Below are positions 1-10,900 of a DNA stretch of 64,000 nt, in pieces. Position 1 is the stretch's first letter; every line of letters begins with the position of its first letter. This DNA comes from Pohlia nutans. Its lineage: Eukaryota; Streptophyta; Bryopsida; Bryales; Mniaceae. The stretch is taken from positions 19,623,955 to 19,687,954 of the forward strand of contig CM040102.1 of the NCBI GenBank assembly GCA_022496805.1, given 5' to 3'. The position numbers and the translations under genes are program-made. The notes under the pieces are model-generated. The model was not told the origin of the DNA. It was given only the letters and a program-made list of their open reading frames with translations, and ran no database searches.

Positions 1-899
1 CTGCCAACGTTGCTCTTGTTGTTCCGGACCCAATTGAACCCTCTGAATATGATGAATGTGATGCTTCTGTGCCCTTTCATTTCCCCTCTTCGCTTTCTCT
101 CACTCCTCTTGTGCTCCACATGAAAACAAGTAAGATAGGATGAGGGTAAACTAACGCGTGCCCTAAAATACCCAGACACGGATTTAGAACATTTACCAAT
201 TGAACTTTGAACCCTCATAACTTTTACATATTTTACTACATTAACTCAACATCACAAACTTAGGAAGCCATGTTTTTCAATGGTTTACGTATGTTGTTGA
301 GATGAACAAAAGTGATTATATTCGACATACGTTTTATGTATGTTTATCGTAAAAGAAATGTACAAAGAACATGCAGTTACAAACATGTAAATTTTATCAT
401 GATGTGATTTTTCATGTTTGTAATATGTTGTTCATATGTTTTTTATACGATAAACATACATAAAATGTATGTCGAATGTAATCACTCATGTTCATCTCAA
501 TAACATACGTAAAATATTGCAAAGTTAGACATGACTTGCCAAGTTTGTGATGAATAAGAACGTTAAGGCTAAAGAACAATCTTTGGATGATATTTTCCTT
601 ACTATTAACTTTTGTGCAATATCTTGAATGGTCATAGGTTCAATCTTCATAGTTCGCTACAGAATTTTTTTCCATTACAATAATATGAACCAAAAAAAAG
701 AATGATTTTTTGAACTCATCCAAAGTAGATAGGTCAAAATTTCACTTGTATTTTAGTGCCTAATGAATTTCCGAGAAGATTTTGAATCTTTGATAGCCAG
801 ATTTTGAGGCTCCGGCAGAAAATTTGCTCGGTTAGAGATGAAAGCAAGGTGTTTGGAAATGATGCAAATTGACAACCAACTGATACATGGATGGTGCAG
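1..899. other. Left-edge non-coding stretch with a foldback repeat
   Basis: No exon could be assigned with confidence. The first 120 bases carry a short open frame on + (starting ANVALVVPDP) that I cannot place. Positions about 285-515 form a long imperfect inverted repeat: the left arm around 288-340 reads back as the right arm around 460-512, both carrying ACGTATGTT and the GAGATGAAC/GTTCATCTC pair. This looks like a foldback MITE sitting in an intron of the RSPH9-like gene to its right. The 5' exons of that gene must lie here or outside the window. Confidence 0.5.
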
Positions 900-3379
900 T
901 TGTGGAGCCGGCATTGGAGGGTGACAAGTCAGGATCCTCTGCAACGGATGAAAAGACAGGCTCTGAGGACGAGGAAAAGCCGGACACTACTGAAACGGAA
1001 GGTGAAGATGGGGAGGATTCTGAAGAACCTCCTGGTGAACCAGAAGAGGCCAAGGTGGGTACACATCTTAGTATCAAGTTTAATAGTGAAACTCTTAGCT
1101 GCAAAATGTGCGGGAGACGACGCTTTGCATCATTTCATTATGATCAATAAGAACATGTGCACCCTACGTCTACATGAGTCCTTGAATCTGGAAACTGGAT
1201 GAAATACACTAGTATTTAATGATGTTTTTGTACGGTGAGAGAGCCACGGAATATGATCCACATATAGTGATGTCTCCATAATCTCTTTATAGTCCCTCTA
1301 TAGCTAATTCAAGGAAGGGCTCCGTATCCGAGATTGATGGACAATAATGATTACCCATGATCCAAGATTTGGTATACAAAATCATGCTACTAATTGAAGG
1401 TCAACCAAGTATATTGAAAGAGATGAAGTGTTGTTGCATACATGAGATGGGATCAAGTCCCTAATGTTTTTAGTATCCTCTAGTTTTCATAAACCTTAAA
1501 TATTCGTCGTCTTTGTGTAGGTCATTGAAGATGAAGAAGTTGCTGAAGGGGAGGGAGAAGGTGAAGAGGGTGAAGGTGAAGAGATTCCTGCCGGCATTGA
1601 GCTTCCTGAGGTAGTGAACATTCCACACTTGGATTCACTAGTAGAAGATCTGTCGTTTTTCTTTCCTCATTTTGTGAGAACACTGAACAATGGTTGAATA
1701 TTATGCTTATATTTTTGTCTTCTTGTGACCAAAACCACTCACCAGCACTGACACAGCCCATGTGCTTGGCGCAATTTCATTCCTTTTTCATTTATAGTAA
1801 GTGAAAAAGGACACATTTCCTACTAGTGATTGTCTAATTAGAACCAAGTTTTATGAAACATTTTAATGAGATTGGACAATGTTATTTTTTCCCTTTACCC
1901 TTCACGAGTTTTGTGTGATGTGGCTGCAGCTCGAGAGATTGGCAGGGCTGATGAAATGGATCGATGAAGAGTGTGGTGTGGTCCCATTCAACTCTTTAGT
2001 TCTTACACCAAACGACGTACTCATCAAAAACACTGCCTTCACAGGTCTGAATTAATTTGTACCCTAGATACTTCCATTTTGTGTGAACGTTCTAATATCA
2101 TGCATTGTAAATTTGCTTCTTTATCCGTCCTATGCTGATGACATAGCTTGAACAAGGTTTTCAATAAAATTAAATTGTCATGCCCATCAGGAATTTAGAA
2201 CCTCATTAATTTTCAACAATTTCCGTGCGATATCTGATATTTCATGGGTGCGTGCATTCGTTGCACGGATTTCGTGCTAATTCTGCACTAGATCCACACG
2301 GATTCTACATTCACTATGTTCGTTACTTAACAAAGTGCAAAATCCGTGCGGAATTAGCGCAAAATCTGTGAAAAATCCGTACATATAATGTACAAACACA
2401 TGAACTATCAAATGTTGCACGAAACTCTTTCAAAATTCGTGGGGTCCTAAATTCTTGATGATAAGAACTTTTAAACAGAGTTTCTGCCTATGACCACAAT
2501 GATAATACGAAGGCCTCCTTCATGGGAGACCTCTCCATGAACTATGGAAAGATTCTCTTTATGACGTTTTTTAAACAGCTTGAAATTTATGTGTCTTCTA
2601 AACATGTTGACTTTTAAGTGTCTACCCTTAAAAGAGAGTTTGAAGTAGTCCTGTCCGGTGGACATCAAACTAAGGGTAAGTTGAACAGACACTTAATTCA
2701 CGCCGGCCTCAAACAAAAACCGGAGTGCTCACTACAGTACTGATGAATGCTGTTATTTACTGATGAATGCTGTTATTGTTTATGAATTGAAGGTGCAAAA
2801 TTTATTGATGAGCTGGATTCATACTGTCACCTTTTCACGGGCTACATGAATGCACCACTCTCCAAAGACCTCCCAGGTAAATTGTCAAAGCCTAGGCACC
2901 TAATTTGAACAACATTCAAAAACATAAGATATCACCACGACCAAGGATACATGGAGTTTTAAAATGACAAACTCAACTAATCATGTTGTGAAAAACATAA
3001 TTCAGATGTGACCAAATTTTATATCACTGGAATCAGTAAAGAACATTTCATGTGCTGGTAAAAAGAAACAAATTAATTTGAATAAAAGGAAGTCCACAAT
3101 CACCTACTCAAAAATGGTAAAACAAATTTTAAAAAATCATGAGGCCCAAGTCGGACTTCTTGGTCCTTTAGGGATTACTTGTAGAATTCTCATTCTTGTT
3201 TGACATTGCTTCCAGGATCATGGAGTATCCACTGTATTCCATTGCAGAATGATGTTGTTGTGCGAAGCCTCGTCTGGCCTGGATACTTCTCATATTACTC
3301 TGCCACAAACCATGACTATGGGTCAGTGTACTTTGGTTTTGGCGAGAAGAATAAGGATATTGCATTTGGAGTGCCATAG
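900..3379 (+). CDS. RSPH9: Radial spoke head protein 9 (3' exons only)
   Basis: RSPH9 is a component of the radial spoke head, which links the axonemal central pair to outer doublets and controls flagellar beating. Five exons fit with matching phases and GT-AG borders: 900-1054, 1521-1610, 1930-2044, 2793-2876, 3216-3379 (stop TAG). The last exon is diagnostic: GSWSI, then VVVRSLVWPG, then YGSVYFGFGEKN near the C-terminus match the family's terminal block. The middle exons give the VPFNSLVLTPNDVLIKN and SYCHLF segments, equivalent to the animal region between the hinge and the C-terminal block. The first two exons are strongly acidic (runs of E/D/G), longer than I expect in animal homologues. 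An ATG at 887 is in frame with the first exon, so whether 900 is a splice acceptor is not certain. The N-terminal half is missing from the window. Intron 3 holds a foldback MITE (2185-2461) and intron 4 a TTAA-family MITE remnant. Confidence 0.82.
1236..1362. repeat. Dispersed repeat, copy 1
   Basis: About 125 bases starting at GAGAGCCACGGAATAT and ending at AATAATGATTACCCATG recur at 17609-17731. Shared blocks include ATATAGTGAT, GTCCCTCTATAGCTAATT and ACAATAATGATTACCCATG. It lies in the first visible intron of the RSPH9-like gene. No terminal inverted repeats were seen, so the class is unknown. Confidence 0.6.
2185..2461. mobile_element. Foldback MITE in RSPH9 intron 3
   Basis: The segment begins CATCAGGAATTTAGAACC and ends with its imperfect inverse (GGTCCTAAATTCTTGATG), with arms over 100 bases rich in the words CCGTGC and GCACGG. 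A second copy of the same family lies at 26671-26961 in an ACX4 intron. Almost the whole length pairs with itself, so its transcript would form one long hairpin. No coding capacity. Confidence 0.75.
2938..3176. mobile_element. TTAA-family MITE, degraded copy
   Basis: About 240 bases from GACCAAGGATACATGG to TTGGTCCTTTAGGGATTA match the four better-preserved copies at 28.9-30.5 kb (shared internal blocks: AAAATGACAAACTCAA, ACCAAATTTTATATCA, CCTACTCAAAA). The left terminus has lost its TTAA and CCCTAAA end. It lies in the last RSPH9 intron, ending 39 bases before the final exon. Confidence 0.7.
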
Positions 3380-3392
3380 AACCCCTTAACAT

Positions 3393-3519
3393 ATATGGTC
3401 ATATTCGTCTAGTTGGGACTATTCCGTAAATTTAGAACTCATTTTTTCTTCATAACTATGACTAAAACAGTCAGTCCCAGGTTCACGAAAAGTCCCAACT
3501 AAACGAATATGACCATATT
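3393..3519. mobile_element. Small MITE just after the RSPH9 stop
   Basis: Terminal inverted repeats ATATGGTCATATTCGT and its complement (ACGAATATGACCATAT, with AGTCCCAACT inside) bound a 127-base element. It begins 14 bases after the RSPH9 stop codon, so it is probably in the 3' untranslated region. Its class is unclear; TA-rich borders suit a Stowaway-like element. Confidence 0.65.
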
Positions 3520-4151
3520 ATCCTTATGTACATGTAAAAGCATCTAAACAAGTATCTGAGCATGGTTCTTAATATCAAAGCTACCTAAGTTTTTGTTGGG
3601 ACTAGTCGGCAATTGAAAGAGGATTCCAACACTTTTTAGTATGTATATTATGGACAATGTATGAGTAAACTGTTAATTTTCTAAATGTTGATTGAAATCA
3701 AATAATCTTGATCCCAATTTCAAGAATTAGTATGTATTAATAGTATTTATTTAAGTTCCCAAGTCACTATCTTGACCCATAAGCTCCCAAGAGATCATTT
3801 TGTGGTTGCGGCCCATTTTCCAGGATTGCCCTGCCCCCAAAAAAAAGTTCTTTTCAAAACAACAAACACGATGTCATAAATAATCGAGTCTTCTTTCCAA
3901 CCCAATTGAATTATATTCGTCCGATCAAAACTCCACTTAAGGGAAATTTTCAAAGTGAAACACCTCAATGTCAGAAGGTAGTTTCAACATTTTAGGTAGG
4001 CTTGCCAAAAAATTCAAGCCAAAGAGATTCATTGGGCACCTCAAAGAACTTTTGTTGAGCTCACATGAGTTGCATGCCATGAATTGTGGGCTCTTCCAAT
4101 TGGAGGAGAGTTGAAGGGAAAATCTAATTTACCCAAAATCTCTTGCTTTCC
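3520..4151. other. AT-rich spacer
   Basis: No gene, RNA gene or clear repeat was recognised here. Confidence 0.4.
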
Positions 4152-6444
4152 TTAACCCTTTAAGGACCGCACATCCAAATAGTGGATGTAAAGCCAATTT
4201 CGACCTTAAAGATGAAGTTTTTGCTATTGCTTTCATTTGAGAAAATGAAGTTTATCGAATCTAGTTTTCACTTCACTTTTCGGATCTTATAAATTTCAAG
4301 TATTGAATATTTTATTTCTGTTGCAAGCTATATAGCTCAAGGTATGAATTACACTGCCCAAGATGTTCGCCTTTTGAATTTTAAAATTAAAATTCAAAAA
4401 TTCTACAAAAATATATATAATCTAATTCTCCATTGTCATTTGCACATGTTCTAGGAATTTTATATTTTTAAAGATTTTTTGTAATTAATATGAATTTCTT
4501 GAAGTTTTTGATATAAAAATTTGTAAAAAGCTCATTTTGTATCAAAAAATCGAAATTTTTTAGGACTAATAGGAACATACAAAACACGCAATTCGCTATT
4601 TACGAACTTCGCTATATAATCATGCACTTGGCCCCCGGACGCATTAAAAAATTTGTCTAAAAAATTCTCTAAAAAACAACAATTTTTGTCTTTCTACAAT
4701 TACTTTCATTGTAAACAAACAATTCTTTTATTTATTTATTATTCTTATCTTTATCTTTTCTTTCATTTTTTCTTTATCTTGTTTCTTTTATCTTGTTTCT
4801 TTTTTGTCTTCTTTTTTGTCTTCTTTCTTGTCTTTTTTTTTTTTTTTCCTTCTTGTCTTCCTTCTTGTCTTCTTCTTCTTTTTTTATTTTTTCTTCACAC
4901 CTCTTGTGGCAGCCGCAAACCCTACACCCGCACCGAGGAAAAAAAACCAATTTTTTATTTTTTTATTTTTTATTTTTTTTCTCTTTTGGTTTTCGTCTTC
5001 TTTTTTGCTTAGGGCTCATGAACCCTAAAAATAGAAATTTTAAATTTTAAAAAATTAGGGTTCAGCCAGCAGCAGCTGAACCTAAACGGCGGTGGAGGAA
5101 AAAAAAACAAAAAAACAAAAAAAAATTAAAAAAAAAAAAAATCCTCTTTTGGTTTTTGTATTCTTTCTTGTTTAGGGCTCATGAACCCTAAAAAAAAATT
5201 TAAAACAAAATTTAGGGTTCATGAGCCCTAAACAAGAAAGAATACAAAAACCAAAAGAGAATTTATTTTTTTTTTTTTTTAATTTATTATTATTTTTTTT
5301 TCCCTCCACCGCCGTTTAGGTTCAGCCGCCGCTGGCTGAACCCTAATTTTTAAATTTCTATTTGTAGGGTTCATGAGCCCTAAGCAACAAAAAAAAAAAA
5401 AAAAAAAAAGGTTTTTTTTCCTCGGTGCGGATGTAGGGTTTGCGGCTGCCACAAGAGGTATGAAGAAAAAAATAGAAAAAGAAGAAGAAAACAAGAAGGA
5501 AGACAAGAAGGAAAAGAAAAAGAAGACAAGAAAGAAGACAAGATAAAAGAAACAAGATAAAGAAAAGATAAAAGAAAAGATAAAGATAAGAATAATAAAT
5601 AAATAAAAGAATTGTTTGTTTACAATGTAAGTGATTTGTAGAAAGAAAAAATCCCTGTTTTTTAGAGAGCTTTTTACACAAATTTTTTAAGCAAGATTTG
5701 CTCATGAAATGAACGCACTTGGCCAAGTGCATAAATAGCGAATTGCGTGTTACAATTTCATTCATGAAAAATATTTAAAAAAATATTTTAACAAATCGTG
5801 GAAAGTATACTGTGTATAAAAGTGTAGTTTGACTGTGTTACAAAGGAATGGGACGTTAATGATTTGAACATCTTGTCAAATTTATTCAATCATGCATCTT
5901 GTTAACCCTTTAACGTCCCGATTCAACACTATTTTCAAAGATTTGTTATAAAATGGTTGATGAAAAACGAAAATGGAGTTGATGTACAAACAAAGTTGCA
6001 AATGTCAATGTGTAGATAACATCCATACAGTTGGATTCATCATATTTATTATTAATATTTTTTAAAGTTTTTTTGCAAGGTTTTCTCTTGAAATTCAATT
6101 AAAAATCCAAAATTAACACAAAAATTTTTAGAAATATTGTAATGAAATTAGAATGACATGCACTACGAGATGGTATGGTTTCCATTATTTGATTCTACTT
6201 ACTATGGAAAATCATATTTAAGGTCTTTCTTTTTGAACTAAGATTGAAACTTGACATTAATCACTTTTGTAATTTTCAAAAATTCACATTATCTTTTTTG
6301 GAAGATCTATACCGTACAAATGGTATTCAACTAGCACAAGAATGAAAAAAAAAATGGATGAAAAACATCCGGTACCTACAGAAATCGAGCTGCTCAAATT
6401 CATCCGGCGTCCAGATTCTGGACGCCGGCGCGCTAAAGGGTTAA
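4152..6444. mobile_element. Composite TTAA-bounded region with nested elements
   Basis: A TTAA followed by CCCTTTAAGGACC opens at 4152 and CGCTAAAGGG-TTAA closes at 6444. Inside is the 1.2-kb foldback (4576-5751) and a second TTAA-CCCTTTAACGTCCC start at 5902. The 5906-6440 segment alone makes a good 535-base element (ends CCCTTTAACG and CGCTAAAGGG). The leftmost end at 4156 may belong to another, now interrupted copy. No coding capacity. Confidence 0.5.
4576..5751. mobile_element. Large foldback element A
   Basis: The ends are AACACGCAATTCGCTATTTA (left) and its complement near 5735-5755. The arms (about 550-600 bases) pair along most of their length: long CT-rich tracts on the left (TTTATCTTGTTTCTTTTATC) against GA-rich tracts on the right. 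The centre near 5170-5235 is a palindrome around TTTAGGGCTCATGAACCCTAAA. The apparent phenylalanine-rich reading frames are just the CT tract. A related element lies at 41637-42715. Confidence 0.8.
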
Positions 6445-7650
6445 CTACCTCATTTTGAGAATGGTCAAAAATGGCACATCATTTCAACTTTTTTTTTTGG
6501 TTTGAGAGCCCGTCTAAGCAAGGCTGTCTGGATTTTTAAGGACCTAAAATTTCAAAATTTCAACCTCATTTGCTATTATCTTGACATTCGTAGAGTCAAA
6601 TGTTTTAAAATTTGAGGGATGGCTTATAAAGCCTATGAGTACAAGATCCTATAGTTGAGATATGATAAAAAAAAGGTTTTGAAACAAATTTAGAGATCAT
6701 CAATTAAAATGTCCAAAATGAGGCAGTTTTAGGTGGGAGACTCCCCTCGGGCATTTTGGGATTAAACAACATTGAAAATGACACATGAACTACATATCCC
6801 TTTTGAGGATAGACTTTATCCTATTTAGAACCTAAATTAGCATAGTAGACTTAAAGAATTAAGAGAAATAAAGCCATTTGTATAAATGCATCAATTGTGT
6901 TCTATTGTGATATGTATATATGTGTGTATATATAGGTAGCAAGTGCCATTTTTGTGATGCCATTGGTAGAAGATAAACTCTATGACATGGTCTAATAACA
7001 AGTAATTTGTGACATGTCAAAATGAAGTTATAACTAAATAAACTCTTAGGATTGCATTAAGGTAAGAGCACCCTTGAAATGAATGCACTTTGTTCATTTC
7101 AAGAGTCAATTTTAGGGCATGCTATCTTAGTACTTAAAGTACATGCCGAGTTGATAAAGCCAAACTAGCTTAGGCCTCGGGGAGAACCGACAAGTACAAC
7201 TATCAACATGCATAAAAAAGAGGTCTAAAAGAATTAAAACAACCTTTCTAGAATAGTATTTGTGCATAAAAATGTTTGCCCAAGTGGGAAGATATATACA
7301 ATTCAAGGAATGGTTACTAAATTCTTGTAAGGATTGATTAATCTCATGTCATTGAGAGGCTTACACATGACATGGCACTAGGTTAAATTCCAAAAGCCAT
7401 CATTACGAGGGAGTCACAACAAATGTCGGTGAACTTGTTGAATTCTAAACTTCATTCCTATTCTCTTGCACTTCTTTTCTTTCCCTTGCACATCTTCCCT
7501 ATTCTCTTGGTATAAAAAATTGAAGATTAAGTGACGATCTCTAGTGCATTTTTCATGCAAACTCCCATTCCTCATTTTCACTCCTCAATGAATAGAATTT
7601 TAGCGCTAAAAAAATGGAGGATTAGGTGACAAGCTCTAGTGAATTTTCCC
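6445..7650. other. AT-rich spacer
   Basis: Nothing convincing was seen on either strand. It includes a short (AT/GT) tract near 6910-6935 and two related patches ending CATTTTGGG/CATTTTGAG, but no gene. Confidence 0.4.
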
Positions 7651-7823
7651 ATAACATTCAGTAGTCTTCATGCCCACTGCTTTTCCTTCATGCACTTTAC
7701 TCATCACCTTGAGCCTCCACCTGTCCACTTAGCTACTGATGAAGTACTATTGAGTGTAGAATATTCCACACCATCTACTGTAGAGCCAAGGCAGAGATAG
7801 TGCATGCTACTGAATGTTATGCC
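7651..7823. mobile_element. MITE, ATAACATTCAGTAG family, copy 1
   Basis: Terminal inverted repeats ATAACATTCAGTAG and CTACTGAATGTTAT bound about 170 bases containing the internal motif GAATATTCCACACCATCTAC. Other members: 15228-15400 and 31283-31599, with single ends near 18822 and 40710. It lies about 145 bases beyond the 3' end of the GRAS coding region. Confidence 0.7.
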
Positions 7824-7966
7824 ACGAAAACTTCTGTCTTCCATTCTTCAATTTCAATGCTCAATGAATTGGATTTCAGAGTCTCTGAAGAAACCATTTC
7901 TCCCATTCTTCATCTTCAATGCTTTATGAATTGAGTTTCAGCTTATCAAATGAATAGCCGGCGTGA

Positions 7967-10900
7967 TCAATCAACAGGCACCCACGCCGTTGCAAAACTG
8001 ACAGTGTGACCCTTCCAGTTGAGAAACAAAACGTCCTCCTCTTCATCTTTTCGGAGACCCCAACAGTTGGAATGCTCCCCGAGCATGAGCTTGTTCTCCG
8101 CCACCACATCCTCACTGAATGCCACCATCTCAAACCTGACAGGAAATTTCCTTAAAATCATTCAGCAATTTTGCAAAAGACTTAAGGTGGTTACCCCATT
8201 ACCAACTGGCGCTTTCAACCAACAGCTAGGTGCATTTTCCACAATCAATGTTGCAATGATGTTGGTTGTAGTGTGAGTTACAGTTGGTAATGGGTTCTCT
8301 CTTGTTGGTTTTAGTATATGTACGTGTGGTTATGAATTCGTTGTTGTTGACTTAAGCATCTATAGTGTGTGCAATACAAATCTTCTTTAGACAATAACAA
8401 CTCTACCTATGTGACATGAATGGGATATGTCATGCTTCAACTTTGAAAATTTATAACTAATTCATTCTTCATCCAAAAATTATGTTCCAACTTGTGTTGA
8501 AATCTATTTCTTCTTGCCTAACTCTAAAAAGAATAATACTAAATAATATTAATGTCTCATTTCGGTATCTCTCATTCGATTGGGAATGGGGTAACCACCT
8601 TACAAGTACTGCATGAAAGATGAAAGACGATTCATGTTTTCGCAAAGACTCCGAAAGATTCATGATTTTAAAATGACTGATCATATTGTGGTAAGTGGGA
8701 GTTTTTTTCATATATCATTACAGAACATTGCATTCACGTTGATTCAAGAAACATTTTTGTTACTGAACAAAGTAGGATCTCAATATGAATTCCTCAAAAG
8801 TTGAGAAAAACACTTGAGATTCCGTAAAACCCAAATTATTAATATCAATTGAAGAAAATCATAATAATAAATATTTCTTCAAAATATCAACGGCATTGAT
8901 TCATGTAGAGTATTCTTTCTCCTCTCCATTGATATACCGTAGTTTACTAGCAGCTTAGGCACCCTTCTGCCTAACATTTAATTATTTTAAAATAGACTAA
9001 GGCTGAAACGAATATTCTTCAAAATCTGTTTTTTTCCCATACAAAATTTTTTTTTGAAAAATAATTTCCCAGAATTTTAGGCATTTATTTTTAGAATTAT
9101 TTTCTGCGGAACCTGCTAGTAAACTACAGTATTACACTTCCTTTTTTAAATATTGATTAAATGAAATGAAATATCAAATTTATATGGTATTCATTCACCT
9201 ATTGAATGCTTGAGCATTTATTGGTTCAAGGATTTAAGGATTAAGAGCCGCTTGTGCATGCTTCTCATTTCTTGAGTTTCTTTGGCTTGGTCCTTTTTAT
9301 TCAGTGCTACTGTAGGGGCATGATTTCTCAACAGTAAAAATGATGGGTATTGTGAACCTGTCGATTCAAGATTTTTCCGGTAGAATAGGGATAGTAGAAA
9401 AGGGACCAAGCCAAGGCAACTCAAGAATGTTATGTTAATTATGATGATTAAAAAATTGCCCATGATTGTGCAACTTGGTTACAAGTACAACTTTTCTTAG
9501 TTGAACAAAACTCAAAATAAGTTAATCTACCATACACAATTGAGCCCTGGGCAAAACTCTGATCACTGTAATACATTTTCTCATCATTCAACTCATGCAC
9601 ATTCTTCAACAACCTCACTGAAATTTCTCCATATCTCATGCATAAAAACATCAAATTACAAAATTCTTTTTGGTGGTGGAAGAGAACGAATTGATACCTG
9701 GCTCGTCTCATGCGCTGCACCCACCGGTCCTTGGTCTCCACGCGCTCGCTCCGGTGGCGCCCCTCGTAAGCAACCAGATTCTCAATCTTGCTGGCCACTT
9801 CATCTTCATACAAGTGCCGTTGCTGGCTGTCCTTGGGCAACAGGGTGTGCAACGCATCAAAAGGAATCCAGAGGTAATTGAACGCAGCTCGCAGCCGGGG
9901 AACCATCTTGGGAGACGTCAAATTTGCATCTTCCTCAGTGAGGGTCACAATGGCAGGGTTCAGGTTCCGTATGAGCCTCAGCACATGGTCTCTGGGACTA
10001 CTCTGAACCTAATACATTCACAATAATACGAGCCAATAGAACTGTCAACAGTGCTTAGTTTTATGAATTATTACAACATAGAGATATCATGTATAAATTA
10101 GTTCCTATATAATCTACTACATACCAAATAGAAATTATTGTTACTCTAAATTAAAAAAATAATAGAAAAGGTTGCGATCTCAGGGGAGGTGCCCAAGCAA
10201 AATCACTGTCCATGTGTGAAATTGAGTACTACTTGCGTGGACATCTCCCTCAGCTGTGCCACCTTTTCTACTAGTGAAAGGACTAAAATATGGGTGTCAA
10301 TAGCGGGGTCATTAGTCCCTTATATGGATTGAAATGTGCTCATTTTAACACTATGATTTCCTTACAAAACACAAAAATGTCGATAGATTTTTACTAATAT
10401 CTACATAAATTGAAGATATTATTTCCCAGGAGTCCTTAGATTTGGGGGCGCAGTTGGGTCCTTTTAGTGTGAATGTACCTACCTGCTCTCCAGGTCCATA
10501 GCCTTCCTCGCTCACGTAGTGCAATCTCAGTAGGCAGTTCACAGCCAGAGCCTCGTCTTCTCGTACGCATATCCTTGCCATGTCTAGATTCTCCACGTCC
10601 TCTACTAGAAGCTCGTACTCAAACGGCACGTTTTTAGACCTTGCAAACTTGGCCAGGCGCATGACGAGCTCATCATATGGAACCTCAAGCAACGGCGGGA
10701 TTGGCGACTTGGAAACGCACACGGTGAGGCGCACCTGTGGAGGACCTGGCAAGGAATATTGTCATTAATTTGGCAAACTTTGTACACCAACATAGGGAGA
10801 AATAAAGACAGTCCCACATGGGATTTCATATGGGAAGTGGGACAAAATTCCCACAATTGTAACTTTCTTGGGATGATTCTAGTGTATTTTTCATCTGGGA

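Noticed and set aside
1..120. C-terminal piece of a Copia polyprotein (ANVAL word also seen in the Copia at 59.7 kb)
   Set aside because: Only one short word is shared and the following residues do not match.
4653..5012. Phenylalanine- and leucine-rich open frames looking like a membrane protein
   Set aside because: They are translations of the CT-rich arm of a foldback element; the opposite arm gives the mirror frames at 5279-5765.
5170..5235. Possible interstitial telomere repeat (TTTAGGG motifs)
   Set aside because: Only isolated TTTAGGG/CCCTAAA words within a palindrome, not a tandem array.
8019..8276. Plus-strand frame of 85 codons
   Set aside because: It overlaps the final GRAS exon in antisense and the adjoining MITE.
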